The notes under the pieces were generated by a model that worked only from the letters and a program-made list of their open reading frames with translations, was not told the DNA's origin and made no database searches. Shown here one piece after another: positions 23,350 through 31,888 of a stretch of 64,000 nucleotides of DNA. The first letter of the stretch is position 1. Each line of letters begins with the position of its first letter. The position numbers and the translations under genes were made by a program. Origin of the DNA: WLMZ01 sp031367435 (GTDB lineage: Bacteria; Actinomycetota; Acidimicrobiia; Acidimicrobiales; Ilumatobacteraceae); assembly GCA_031367435.1 (NCBI GenBank), contig JANLPV010000048.1, forward strand, positions 121,621 to 185,620, in the 5' to 3' direction.

Positions 23350-24744
23350 CTACTGGGATAGCGGTATCCAGCGGTCGCCGCCCAAGATGCGATCGGCCTC
23401 CGATGGCCCCCACGATCCGCGGAAGTAAGGATGCACGGGGCCCGGGTTGTCGAGTGCGGGCTGAATGATGCGCCAGGTCTGCTCAACTACGTCTTGGCGG
23501 GCGAACCGTCGGGGAAGGCCCGCAATTGCATCGTCAAGGAGTCGTTCGTACGGGCCGCGCCGCCGCCCGAGCGCCGCAGCGAAGTCGACCGCGACATCCA
23601 CGTTCTGGCTGTCGAGATTCTGGCCAGGTGTCTTGGCCTGCAGGGTGAACGTGACGCCATCGTGCTGTCCGAGTCGAAAACGCACGAGGTTGCGTTCGGG
23701 AGGTGGTCCTCCGCCTTCGTCGAACAACATGCTCGGAGGTTCGCGAAACTCAACGACGACCTCGGTGGCCGCGTTTGCGAGTGCTTTGCCGACTCGGATG
23801 TACCACGGCACACCGGCCCATCGCCATGAGTCGATTTCGAAACGGGCGGCGGCAAATGTCTCGATGGATGAGTCCTTATCGACGCCCTCCTCGTCGCGAT
23901 AGCCGACATATTGACCGCGCACGAGATGCGCCGAGTCAAGTGGTCGCATCGCCGCAAAGACCTTTGCTTTTTCATCCTGCAAGAAGCTGCTGTCAGGGCC
24001 GACCGGTGGCTCCATCGCACAGAGCGCCATCACTTGCAACAAATGGTTCTGCATGACGTCACGAATCGCGCCGACACCGTCGTAGAAACTGCCACGACCC
24101 TCGACGCCGATTGTTTCGCTCATTGTGATCTGCACGCTGCGTACGTAGTTGCGATTCCACACTGGTTCGAGCAGTGTGTTCGAGAAGCGGAAGACGAGCA
24201 GATCTTCCACGCTCTCTTTGCCGAGGTAGTGGTCGATGCGAAAGATCTGTTCTTCTGGGAACACGCTGTGCAGAATGGTGTTCAGCTCACGTGCGGAGGC
24301 GAGGTCGCGACCGAATGGCTTTTCGACCACGATTCGGCCGCGCTTGTTCAGGCCTACTGATGCAAGACCCTCAGCCACTGCTGGAAACATCGTCGGCGGG
24401 ATCGCCATGTAGAACACGGCCTGCTGCGATCCGAACTGCTCGAGCTTTTCGGCCAGTGCCTGCCAGGTCTTGGGATCGGAATAGTCGCCTTGGATCAGAT
24501 CGAGGCGCTGCTGCAACGACTCGATAATGGTGGCCGCTGCCTCTGGGTCGTTGGCGATGATCGAGTCGTGCGCGTGCTCGCGAAAACCGTCGTCGGTCCA
24601 CTCGCTGCGGGCAACACCGATCACGGGAATGGTGAGTCGGCCGCTGTGCTCGAGTTCATACAGCGCGGGGAACAATTTGCGTTTGCTGAGGTCGCCGGTG
24701 GCGCCAAACAGCACAAGGGCGTCGGCGACGGGTTGTGTTGACAT
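23350..24744 (-). CDS. zwf: Glucose-6-phosphate 1-dehydrogenase
   Basis: A 464-residue NADP-dependent first enzyme of the oxidative pentose phosphate pathway. The dinucleotide-binding motif FGATGDLSKRKLFPALY is at 13-29, the active-site signature RIDHYLGKESVEDLLVFRF is present, and VVEKPFGRDLASA and GVPWYIRVGKAL are also typical. The start MSTQPVADAL at 24744 is chosen because the fold begins right after it. It follows gnd by 2 nt, so both NADPH-producing steps are co-expressed. Confidence 0.96.
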   Translation of the reverse strand: MSTQPVADALVLFGATGDLSKRKLFPALYELEHSGRLTIPVIGVARSEWTDDGFREHAHDSIIANDPEAAATIIESLQQRLDLIQGDYSDPKTWQALAEKLEQFGSQQAVFYMAIPPTMFPAVAEGLASVGLNKRGRIVVEKPFGRDLASARELNTILHSVFPEEQIFRIDHYLGKESVEDLLVFRFSNTLLEPVWNRNYVRSVQITMSETIGVEGRGSFYDGVGAIRDVMQNHLLQVMALCAMEPPVGPDSSFLQDEKAKVFAAMRPLDSAHLVRGQYVGYRDEEGVDKDSSIETFAAARFEIDSWRWAGVPWYIRVGKALANAATEVVVEFREPPSMLFDEGGGPPPERNLVRFRLGQHDGVTFTLQAKTPGQNLDSQNVDVAVDFAAALGRRRGPYERLLDDAIAGLPRRFARQDVVEQTWRIIQPALDNPGPVHPYFRGSWGPSEADRILGGDRWIPLSQ

Positions 24745-24746
24745 GG

Positions 24747-25790
24747 TTAGCTCTCGCTCTTTTGGATGTTCGGGTTCTGGATGTGCTGTTCGGCGTGCCC
24801 GCCGAATTGGGCGCGCATTGCTGACAGCACCTTGTCGGCGAGTTCGGCGCGGCCACGCGAACTGAATCGTTGGTACAAGGCGGCCGATAGAACAGGTACA
24901 GGCACGCCTTCGTCGATGGCGGCGTGAATTGTCCAACGACCCTCGCCGCTGTCGCTCACGGCACCTTCGAAGCCATCGAGATTCGGATCGTCATGCAATG
25001 CGGTCGCTGTGAGATCCAGCAACCAACTCGCTACCACGCTGCCCCGCCGCCACACCTCGGTGATCTCGGTGAGGTCGAGATCGTATTGGTAATACTGCGG
25101 CTCGGCAAGGGGTGCAGTCTCGGCATCCTTGGCGTGATCGACAGCACCGATATTCGCCGCGGCCAACACATTGAGGCCTTCGGCGTAGGACGCCATCAGG
25201 CCATATTCGATGCCGTTGTGCACCATCTTCACGAAGTGGCCAGCACCACTCGGGCCGCAGTGCAACCAGCCCTGCTCGGCAGTGGTTGGCGAGCCCGTGC
25301 GGCCGGGCGTGCGCTCTGCGGTGCCGACCCCCGGTGCCAGCGACTCGAAGATTGGAGCCATCTGGGCAACGGCTTCATGCGGTCCGCCGATCATCAGGCA
25401 GAACCCTCGCTCAAGTCCGAACACCCCACCGCTCGTGCCGACATCAAGCGAATGAATGCCCCGCGCGGCGAGCGGCGCGGCCCGGTTGATGTCGTCTCGA
25501 TACCAACTGTTACCGCCGTCGATAATCGTGTCGCCCGCCGAGACCAATGCTGAGAGCTTGTTGATCGTGTCATCGACGAACGCGGCGGGGACCATGATCC
25601 ACAGGTGCCGAGGCGCGGGCATTTTTTGGACGAGGTCGGAGAGCGAGGTGGCACCGACGAAGCCCTCCGCCTCGAGCGCGGCGACCGCTGCTGTACTGAC
25701 GTCGTAGACGACACATTCGTGGCCAGCCTGCTTGAGGCGGCGCACCATGTTTGCGCCCATCCGACCTAAACCGATCATCGCAATCTGCAT
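24747..25790 (-). CDS. gnd: 6-phosphogluconate dehydrogenase, decarboxylating (GntZ type)
   Basis: A 347-residue 6PGDH of the shorter GntZ/YqeC class, producing ribulose-5-phosphate. The Rossmann motif MQIAMIGLGRMGANMVRRL opens the protein; DGGNSWYRDD, DVGTSGGVFGLERGFCLMIGG and the catalytic GHFVKMVHNGIEYGLM all match. An earlier in-frame start would add 37 residues overlapping the opposite gene's promoter and is rejected. First gene of the gnd-zwf pair, divergent from the MDMPI-fold gene with 44 nt between starts. Confidence 0.94.
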   Translation of the reverse strand: MQIAMIGLGRMGANMVRRLKQAGHECVVYDVSTAAVAALEAEGFVGATSLSDLVQKMPAPRHLWIMVPAAFVDDTINKLSALVSAGDTIIDGGNSWYRDDINRAAPLAARGIHSLDVGTSGGVFGLERGFCLMIGGPHEAVAQMAPIFESLAPGVGTAERTPGRTGSPTTAEQGWLHCGPSGAGHFVKMVHNGIEYGLMASYAEGLNVLAAANIGAVDHAKDAETAPLAEPQYYQYDLDLTEITEVWRRGSVVASWLLDLTATALHDDPNLDGFEGAVSDSGEGRWTIHAAIDEGVPVPVLSAALYQRFSSRGRAELADKVLSAMRAQFGGHAEQHIQNPNIQKSES

Positions 25791-25820
25791 ACCTGTCAGG
25801 TTGCCATGTTCGGGGCCAAC

Positions 25821-25826
25821 TACGGT
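25821..25826 (+). promoter_or_regulatory. Putative -10 element of a leaderless promoter
   Basis: TACGGT (TANNNT) ends 8 nt before the GTG start at 25835. With no ribosome-binding sequence between them, transcription would begin at or next to the start codon. No clear -35. Confidence 0.4.
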
Positions 25827-25834
25827 GACGCCTT

Positions 25835-26485
25835 GTGAATTATCGAGAACTCGATCGCGATGTGGCGGGCTGCGCGGCGTCGCATCAGGCGCTGTTGACA
25901 TCGCTCGACAGCCTTACCGATGCCGAGGCGCGAGCCGCATCAAACCTCGCGGGTTGGACGGTGGGCCATGTGCTCACCCATCTCGCGCGCAACGCCGACA
26001 GCCACCTACGAATGCTGCAGGGTGCCGAACGGGGTGAAGTGCTCACGCAGTATGTCGACGGCGCACAAGGCCGCAACGTTGATATCGAGGCCGGGGCCGG
26101 CCGCTCGGCGCGCCAGTTGGTGGCCGATGCGCGGACCACGATCTACAACCTGGAGGGTGTTTGGGCCAACACCACCGATCAGGGCTGGAACGGTCGGGGA
26201 CTGGCGCTGGTCGGTGAGATTCCGATGCACGATCTCGTGTTTCGTCGCTGGCGAGAAACGGAGATTCATCGGGCCGACCTCGGCCTTGGATACACCTTTT
26301 CCGATTGGCCATCCGACTATGTGCGTCTTGATCTGCTTCGGATGACGGCGCAATGGGCGAGCCGCAAGCCAATGGGCCTTACTGCGCTGCCGGCATCGGC
26401 ACTCGCGGTGTCTCCGCACGAGCGTTTGGCGTGGCTATGGGGACGCCTCGACATAGCTGGATTGCAACCTGCAGGTGTGTCGTGA
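25835..26485 (+). CDS. DinB/maleylpyruvate isomerase-fold protein
   Basis: A 216-residue protein of the mycothiol-dependent maleylpyruvate isomerase N-domain family (TIGR03083-like). The four-helix bundle carries the metal-site pattern in LAGWTVGHVLTHLARNADSHLRML (about 38-62) and a late conserved His in RETEIHRADLGLGYTFSDWP. Such proteins often bind a divalent metal and may use mycothiol; their substrates are mostly unknown. It starts with GTG, preceded by a TANNNT box rather than a Shine-Dalgarno, and is followed 31 nt later by the copper gene. Two other family members occur near 43.3 and 44.6 kb. Confidence 0.75.
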   Translation: MNYRELDRDVAGCAASHQALLTSLDSLTDAEARAASNLAGWTVGHVLTHLARNADSHLRMLQGAERGEVLTQYVDGAQGRNVDIEAGAGRSARQLVADARTTIYNLEGVWANTTDQGWNGRGLALVGEIPMHDLVFRRWRETEIHRADLGLGYTFSDWPSDYVRLDLLRMTAQWASRKPMGLTALPASALAVSPHERLAWLWGRLDIAGLQPAGVS

Positions 26486-26516
26486 TGCAGACTCTCGAGA
26501 TGGAATCGACGGGACC

Positions 26517-28142
26517 ATGAAGTCAGGCGGGCTCAAACGGCTCATCTGTGCAGTTGCCGTAGCTGTCGTTGGCGTCGGCGCTGTTGGGACGGGTCGAGCG
26601 CTCGCGCACGCGAGCCTGGAATCGAGCACGCCCGCAGCGTCGTCGGTGCTCGAGGCGTCGCCACCCCTCATCTCGTTGAACTTCGACGAAGCAATTGAGG
26701 TGTCGCTGACGTCGATTCAACTGTTCAACGAAAAGGGCAAGGTGCTGCCCGTGGGATCGGCAGTGAGTGGAGCCGACGACTCCATTGTCCAGTCCTCCGT
26801 GGCGACGGTTCCCGATGGCACGTACGCGGTCGTGTGGCGTGTCACATCCGCCGATGGGCATGTCGTCGACGGGGCCTTCAGCTTTCAGGTCGGGTCGGGC
26901 AGCGGCGTCGATTCGGCACAGCTCATCGACAGCGTGTTGAGTGGTTCGCGCGCGGCACCCGCCGTTGGCCGGGTCATGGGCATTGCCCGATTCGCATCGT
27001 TCCTTGCCGCGTCGCTGCTGCTCGGCGGCTTGTTCATGGTGATGATGGCCGACGTCGAGGCTCAGCACGGCTGGGCTACTCGACGTCTGCTCTGGCTTGG
27101 ATTGGTGTTGCTCGGTCTTGCCGCCTTTGCCAACTTCACACTTCTCGGGGCCAAGTCGAAAGCGGGCACGCTGGCCGACGCGTTCGATATGTGGAAGTGG
27201 GTCGACATCGCCGGAACGCGAACGGGCGCGCTCTTGATCATGCGTCTTGCGCTGACTGTCTTGCTCATTCCTGTAGTGGCGTGTCTGAATCGCAGGCAGC
27301 GCGCATGGTGGCCGATCAGTGTGGCGCTACTCGGGCTGCTCACCATCTTCACGTTCAGCGGTGCCGGCCATCCAAGCGTCACCGACCAACCGGCGATCTG
27401 GATGGCTGTCGACGCATTGCACCTTGGATTCGTCGCGCTGTGGCTGGGCAGTCTGGTGATGATGGCCGTCGGGGGGCGCACGTGGTTGCGCGACCCGCGC
27501 CACGGACCCGCGGTCAAGTCCTTCTCTCGAATGGCCACCGTTGGAATTCCCGTCATCGTTGTCACCGGCGTGGCGCAGACATGGCGGCTGGGAGGAAGCC
27601 TCACCAATCTGACAGACACATCGTGGGGTCGCATTCTTCTCGCCAAGGTGGCCATCGCAGTCCTCATGGTGACCATCGGTGCGGCATCGCGATGGCTCCT
27701 GTCGCACGAGGGTCCCGCGGGCCTGCGTCGAATGGTGTTGGCCGAGGCGGTGTGTGGGATTGCCGTACTTGGTCTCGCTGCCGGTCTCGTTGCTCAGCCG
27801 CCCACAGTTGGCCCGAGGTCGAAAGTGTTCACGGCCGCGCTCACCGAGAATGGCACCATCGCCGATGTCTCGATCACGCCCGGTCGCGTGGGAGCAAATG
27901 AGTTCCACCTCGTGATCACCCCAGCGGGCGGCAGCATCAAACCAGTGGTGAGCGTGACTGCGCGAATGAGCCTTCCCGCGCGCAACATGCCGAATACGCC
28001 GGTGACTCTGATCGCATCGGGTCCTAACCACTACACCGGCAACATCACCTTGCCGTTTTCGGGCGATTGGACACTTGAGCTCGTCATTGAACCCACTGCC
28101 GGTGAATCAGTGCTCCTCACGAGCGCGGTGCCGATTCCGTAG
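26517..28142 (+). CDS. Copper resistance CopC-CopD fusion with C-terminal YtkA/FixH-like domain
   Basis: A 541-residue membrane protein. A signal peptide ends ALA-HA, exposing the mature N-terminal His31 that binds Cu(II) in CopC; the CopC beta-barrel runs to about 125 and includes the second copper site DGHVVDGAFSFQV. A CopD domain with about eight membrane helices follows (about 155-440). The last 100 residues are extracytoplasmic, VSVTARMSLPARNMPNTP...GDWTLELVI, resembling YtkA/FixH-like domains. YcnJ-type CopCD fusions import or handle copper in Gram-positive bacteria. ATG 26517 is used; a GTG at 26475 would add 14 residues overlapping the previous gene. Confidence 0.86.
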   Translation: MKSGGLKRLICAVAVAVVGVGAVGTGRALAHASLESSTPAASSVLEASPPLISLNFDEAIEVSLTSIQLFNEKGKVLPVGSAVSGADDSIVQSSVATVPDGTYAVVWRVTSADGHVVDGAFSFQVGSGSGVDSAQLIDSVLSGSRAAPAVGRVMGIARFASFLAASLLLGGLFMVMMADVEAQHGWATRRLLWLGLVLLGLAAFANFTLLGAKSKAGTLADAFDMWKWVDIAGTRTGALLIMRLALTVLLIPVVACLNRRQRAWWPISVALLGLLTIFTFSGAGHPSVTDQPAIWMAVDALHLGFVALWLGSLVMMAVGGRTWLRDPRHGPAVKSFSRMATVGIPVIVVTGVAQTWRLGGSLTNLTDTSWGRILLAKVAIAVLMVTIGAASRWLLSHEGPAGLRRMVLAEAVCGIAVLGLAAGLVAQPPTVGPRSKVFTAALTENGTIADVSITPGRVGANEFHLVITPAGGSIKPVVSVTARMSLPARNMPNTPVTLIASGPNHYTGNITLPFSGDWTLELVIEPTAGESVLLTSAVPIP

Positions 28143-28157
28143 ACGGTCGGCCACCTT

Positions 28158-29987
28158 TCAGGCAGCGAGGTCGACAGCGTTTCGTTCGGCTTCGTGAACG
28201 CTCGCGATCGTCTGTTTCAGTCCAGCAAGCAGCACACCCTGTGCACCAAGTTCGTTCGCATCGAGCCACGCCTCGAAGTCTGCCGAGTACGCCGCACCAG
28301 GGTTTGGTGACGTTGGATCGGGCAGTGGCGGCAACGGCGTGCTCACCGGGATCGTTCCTTGACGACGCATCTGATCGAAGCTTGCCGCGATCACCGCAGC
28401 GGCTGCCACGGTGGTTTGCCAATCGAGTGCGTACAAGGTGTCGTGTGCAACACGACCGGGGCTTCTTGGTGCGATGCCCTCTCGCACCAGCACGGCGCGT
28501 AGTGCGACGAGCGCCGCGCCTGATCCCAGCGTCGCGGCAGCGCCTCCTGGAAGCATCGACGTCGCGGAAGCAATCAATGCGAATCCGATGTCCCACAGTT
28601 GCTGGGCCTCGTTAGCATGCGCAATCGCCTGCTGACGGGCCAATGTGTCGATCAACGCGAGGACGGCGGCGAGATCGTGCACCGCGTGGCGCGCCGCATT
28701 GGCGTCGGCCACGTTCGCCGTGATCGTCGTTCTGAAACCGTCGGCGATCCGCTCGCGTTGCACCGCCAAGCGCGCGAATGCGTCCGCGTCAGCGACGATC
28801 GAGGCCAGTAGTTGGGCGCCTTGACCGGAGGTGAACCCCCAATCGGTCCCATGAACCGACGTGAACTGAAGCAGCCACGGCGCAGCAATGTCAACCGCAA
28901 GCGCCCGCGGGGTCGCGTCGGGCTGACCGTAGAAGCCAACCTGCGGCGTGTAACGGTCGCGCAAATAGCGGATGAGATCCGGGACGACGGTGCCTGCGTC
29001 GGCCACGCTCATCTGTGCCGGACTAGTTCCCAGGATGACGAGTCGGCGCATGAGCGCGCTGTCGTGCGCGGCATCGAACAACAGCGCCGGATCATGAACA
29101 GCGCGTTTGATGAACACAGCGGCCGCGCCTCGCGTGTTGAGCATGGTCGTCATCAAAAGGTCGGCGGTGCCGGGACCCGCACGTTGTACGTCGGCCCAAC
29201 CGCCGGTTCGATAGCGCGCGATGAGCTCGGTGCTGAGTACGACGAGTTCGTCGGCCGTGAGCCGAAGGTGCTGAACGAGCAGCGCGGCACCGTACGGATG
29301 CATGTCGGTGAGAAGCCACGACATCTCGGTGGCGGGCGATTGGTGACGTGCGTCGGCAAGGGTTGCTCCGAGCGCAGCGAAGACCGCATCGATGTCGGCG
29401 AGTCGGGTGTGGTTGTCAACGCTGAGCCCACCCTCCACGGTGCGCATCGATACCAGCCTGATGCGCTCATCGCCGAGCAGGTTGCATAGTTGCGCCCAAC
29501 CGTGCTGTGTCATGTTGCTCAAGAACGCATCACCCAGACGACGCTGTGCGGCGATGGCGTCAAGCGTGTGGCGGAGCCACTTGAGTTCATCGTTGCTCAC
29601 CAATTCGGCGAGTTGACCATTTGACAGGGTCCAACCCAACGCCTGCGCCTGATCCTGTGTGATCGTTGGATCGCTTGCTGACGACAGCGGATCATTGACG
29701 ATCGACCAGCCGTACAGGCGCTGCAACACAGCGAAGCGGCTGTTCATGAGATCGCCAGCGTCCAACGCCACCGGCCCATGTGCGTCCAATGCCTGGCAGC
29801 TGAGTAGTGCCTCCATAAGTGGCAGCCATTGGTCGACGAGCGCACGTTGGACATTGCGCACATTTGACATTGCTATCGACGCATCGGGATCGTTCGAGCG
29901 GACGCCGTCGAGTTGAGCGACCGCTCGTTGCGTTGCCTGGCGGAGAAAGCGAACGCGTTCGTCGTCGTAGCCCATGAAGCCCGTCAT
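28158..29987 (-). CDS. Uncharacterised 609-aa helical protein partnered with a WXG-like protein
   Basis: I do not recognise a catalytic domain. The 609-residue protein is mainly alpha-helical, Ala/Leu-rich, without a signal peptide. The first 300 residues look like repeated helical pairs; a middle block reads TMLNTRGAAAVFIKRAVHDPALLFDAAHD; about 395-460 has FARLAVQRERIADGFRTTI and a helix-rich linker; a glycine-rich hydrophobic stretch SMLPGGAAATLGSGAALVALRAVL (about 480-505) could be membrane-active or a buried hairpin. The architecture recalls DUF6571-like actinobacterial proteins encoded with WXG100 partners (from memory). Its ATG overlaps the stop of the WXG-like gene by 4 nt. An ESX/T7SS substrate or an intracellular partner is conjecture. 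Confidence 0.6.
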   Translation of the reverse strand: MTGFMGYDDERVRFLRQATQRAVAQLDGVRSNDPDASIAMSNVRNVQRALVDQWLPLMEALLSCQALDAHGPVALDAGDLMNSRFAVLQRLYGWSIVNDPLSSASDPTITQDQAQALGWTLSNGQLAELVSNDELKWLRHTLDAIAAQRRLGDAFLSNMTQHGWAQLCNLLGDERIRLVSMRTVEGGLSVDNHTRLADIDAVFAALGATLADARHQSPATEMSWLLTDMHPYGAALLVQHLRLTADELVVLSTELIARYRTGGWADVQRAGPGTADLLMTTMLNTRGAAAVFIKRAVHDPALLFDAAHDSALMRRLVILGTSPAQMSVADAGTVVPDLIRYLRDRYTPQVGFYGQPDATPRALAVDIAAPWLLQFTSVHGTDWGFTSGQGAQLLASIVADADAFARLAVQRERIADGFRTTITANVADANAARHAVHDLAAVLALIDTLARQQAIAHANEAQQLWDIGFALIASATSMLPGGAAATLGSGAALVALRAVLVREGIAPRSPGRVAHDTLYALDWQTTVAAAAVIAASFDQMRRQGTIPVSTPLPPLPDPTSPNPGAAYSADFEAWLDANELGAQGVLLAGLKQTIASVHEAERNAVDLAA

Positions 29988-30274
29988 GGCATGCTGCTCG
30001 AGAGACCCGCGAGTGACACCGTGGTCCTCGATTGCGCTGCTCGACGTTCGAGTTGGGCAGCGTTACGACCGAGTTCGTCGGCGGCCCTCGTCAGCGTGGA
30101 GCGGGCGGCCAGAAGTTCGTCGAAGCATCGTTGTGGAGTTGGGCCGATCCACGTGTCGATCCCTGCCCGACGGTAGAGCAGCATTGCGTCAAGGCTTTCG
30201 ATCGTTCGTGCGAGCCGCCGCAATGAACGCGCGCGTTCGAGCAGCACGTCTGCAACGGGGGCTGGTGTGGGCAT
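29984..30274 (-). CDS. WXG100-like small helical protein
   Basis: A 96-residue protein of two long helices (about 5-36 and 49-82) joined by a turn with W42-I43-G44 (GIDTWIGPTPQ), the hairpin layout and WxG motif of ESAT-6/WXG100 proteins. The C-terminal YxxxD/E secretion signal is not evident. The ATG at 30274 is supported by GGAGAAGG just upstream; a TTG six codons earlier is rejected. It is translationally coupled to the 609-residue gene. No EccC-type ATPase or other type VII secretion gene occurs in the window, so secretion is unproven. Confidence 0.6.
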   Translation of the reverse strand: MPTPAPVADVLLERARSLRRLARTIESLDAMLLYRRAGIDTWIGPTPQRCFDELLAARSTLTRAADELGRNAAQLERRAAQSRTTVSLAGLSSSMP

Positions 30275-30333
30275 GCCTTCTCCTCGGGCCAACTAGGTGC
30301 TCACACGGCTGTCGGAGGGAAATGTGCCGCCAC

Positions 30334-30696
30334 TCAGCGCGCGCGAAAGCGATCGAGCTGGCGTCGATCGCGCTTCGTTGGTCGTCCGGTGCCCCGCGCC
30401 CGGACGAAGAGTGGGCCTGTGTCGTCCGGAGGCGGAGGCGGTGGACTGTGATCAACAAAGCACTCCGCGGCGAGGGTGGCACCCACTCGCTTATCGATGA
30501 TCTGGGCAACTTCAACGATCCGATCGCGCCCTCCGGCAAACGCTGTCACGCGATCACCTATGCGTACGGTTGTCGAGGGCTTCGCGGGTGCGCCGTTCAC
30601 CCTGACGTGGCCGCCTGAACATGCGTCCGCTGCCGTGGGGCGCGTCGGAAACAACCGCACGGCCCACAACCACTTGTCGATGCGTGTGTGCTCCAC
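30334..30696 (-). CDS. S4-domain RNA-binding protein (Hsp15-like)
   Basis: A 120-residue protein with an N-terminal S4 domain: TRIDKWLWAVRLFPTRPTAA, GGHVRVNGAPAKPSTTVRIGDRV. This matches the heat-shock protein 15 family, which binds stalled 50S-nascent-chain complexes. The basic C-terminal tail (GTGRPTKRDRRQLDRFRAR) follows a run of prolines. The GTG at 30696 gives the usual N terminus; the longer in-frame extension, running antisense through the divergent lipoprotein gene, is not credible. It may be co-transcribed with the WXG-like gene 60 nt downstream. Confidence 0.8.
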   Translation of the reverse strand: MEHTRIDKWLWAVRLFPTRPTAADACSGGHVRVNGAPAKPSTTVRIGDRVTAFAGGRDRIVEVAQIIDKRVGATLAAECFVDHSPPPPPPDDTGPLFVRARGTGRPTKRDRRQLDRFRAR

Positions 30697-30762
30697 GCAC
30701 AAGGATCGCACGTCACGCGCCCGGCGTGAAGCCGATTGGTTGCTCTTGCCCTTTTTGATCCT

Positions 30763-30789
30763 TTGAAGCGATGCCGGCGTGCGTATAAT
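30763..30789 (+). promoter_or_regulatory. Leaderless promoter of a lipoprotein gene
   Basis: A perfect -10 hexamer TATAAT (30784-30789), with a possible -35 TTGAAG (30763-30768, 15-nt spacing). The ATG at 30797 is 7 nt downstream of the -10, so the transcript should start at or beside the start codon. Confidence 0.65.
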
Positions 30790-30796
30790 CGTCGAT

Positions 30797-31387
30797 ATGC
30801 GCCAAACTGTTGTCGTCATTGCATTGTGTGCCGTCCTCGGAGCCTGCTCGAGCAGCACTGACTCCAAGACTGCTGCAACTCCGACACCGTCGGCGGCTTC
30901 CACTGGATCTTCTGCAACCGACACAGCCGGCCCAAACTCGTCTGCGAGTGTCGGCGCGACGACACCCGGCACGCCAACACAGGTGACGCCATCTCGCACT
31001 GTCAACCCCTGTGCCATCGTGACCACCGACGACGTCGGCGCGGCCTTTGGCGGCACCGTCGCAGCGGGTGTAGTGAACCCCGACAACGGCGGGTGCGACT
31101 ACGAGCTCACCGGACAGACCAACACAGGCCCGAGCGGAGTTCTTGCCCAGGTTTCAATCAAGTTCGAGGGTGAATACCAGACGTTCGAGTCCACGAAGGT
31201 CGTCTTCCCCGACATCGAGAAGGTCGATGGGCTCGGCAAGGCGGCGTGGTATTACAGCGTCGCATCGCAGTTGCACATCAATCTGGGCGGCCAGGAACTC
31301 GTGATCTCTGGGGTCTTGCCGGGTGATCGTGCGGCGGTCAAGGCAGAAGTCATCGCCTTCGCCCACACGGTGACCGGCAAACTCTAG
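30797..31387 (+). CDS. Putative lipoprotein, DUF3558-like
   Basis: A 196-residue secreted lipoprotein: MRQTVVVIALCAVLGACSSS has a clean lipobox LGAC. A Ser/Thr/Ala/Pro linker runs to about residue 70, and the mature domain begins NPCAIVTTDDVGAAFGGTV with a second cysteine in GGCDYELTG, the two-cysteine pattern typical of DUF3558-like cell-envelope proteins. The start at ATG 30797 rather than GTG 30779 is chosen because TATAAT overlaps the latter. Similar overall to the lipoprotein at 3.6 kb. Function unknown. Confidence 0.75.
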   Translation: MRQTVVVIALCAVLGACSSSTDSKTAATPTPSAASTGSSATDTAGPNSSASVGATTPGTPTQVTPSRTVNPCAIVTTDDVGAAFGGTVAAGVVNPDNGGCDYELTGQTNTGPSGVLAQVSIKFEGEYQTFESTKVVFPDIEKVDGLGKAAWYYSVASQLHINLGGQELVISGVLPGDRAAVKAEVIAFAHTVTGKL

Positions 31388-31416
31388 AAACCTGTCGCCA
31401 TCAAACCGTGTCGCCA

Positions 31417-31875
31417 TCAAACCGTGCCGCGACCGACAAGGTCTTTGACAACGACGTGATGGTCGAGCCGTGTCGTTTCATCCATGAAACCATCGCCGAC
31501 GATCGCGCAACCGTGAGCGATGTAGAAGTTCAACGCTGAGTCGCGCGCTCGCGCCCACATCACCTCGAAGCCTTGGTCCGCATGGCGTTGCAGACCGGCC
31601 GCAAGGAGTAGTCCACCGACTCCCGTGCCCTGATGCTCCTTCGATGTCGCCATTCCCCGAAGTTGTACGCCGCGCCGCCCGAGCATGTGCGGGCACTCTT
31701 TTGGGACCCAGGACGATGTAGCGATGAGCAGACCCGATGGGTGTCGAACACCGAGGTGGATCACGCCGGGCACGTCGTCCTCGGGGAACGTCACGTTGGT
31801 AGTCGGCGTGTTCTCGCGGAGCACGGCGAGGCGCAAGGCATGGGTGTCTGGTGTGGAGATCTCGACGATGTGCAT
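31417..31875 (-). CDS. GNAT family N-acetyltransferase
   Basis: A 152-residue GCN5-related acetyltransferase. The acetyl-CoA-binding motif A is LRGMATSKEHQGTGVGGLLLAAGLQRHADQ, followed by ALNFYIAHGCAIVGDGF, which is typical of motif B. N-terminal strands and the VPGVIHLGVRHPSGLLIATS region complete the fold. It lies 13 nt after the Gfo/Idh/MocA gene on the same strand and may be co-transcribed. Acceptor substrate unknown. Confidence 0.85.
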   Translation of the reverse strand: MHIVEISTPDTHALRLAVLRENTPTTNVTFPEDDVPGVIHLGVRHPSGLLIATSSWVPKECPHMLGRRGVQLRGMATSKEHQGTGVGGLLLAAGLQRHADQGFEVMWARARDSALNFYIAHGCAIVGDGFMDETTRLDHHVVVKDLVGRGTV

Positions 31876-31888
31876 GGTCGTCAGGTAC

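Noticed and set aside
30697..31086. N-terminal extension of the S4-domain protein
   Set aside because: It runs antisense through the divergent lipoprotein gene and its promoter, has low-complexity composition, and the S4 domain begins right after GTG 30696.
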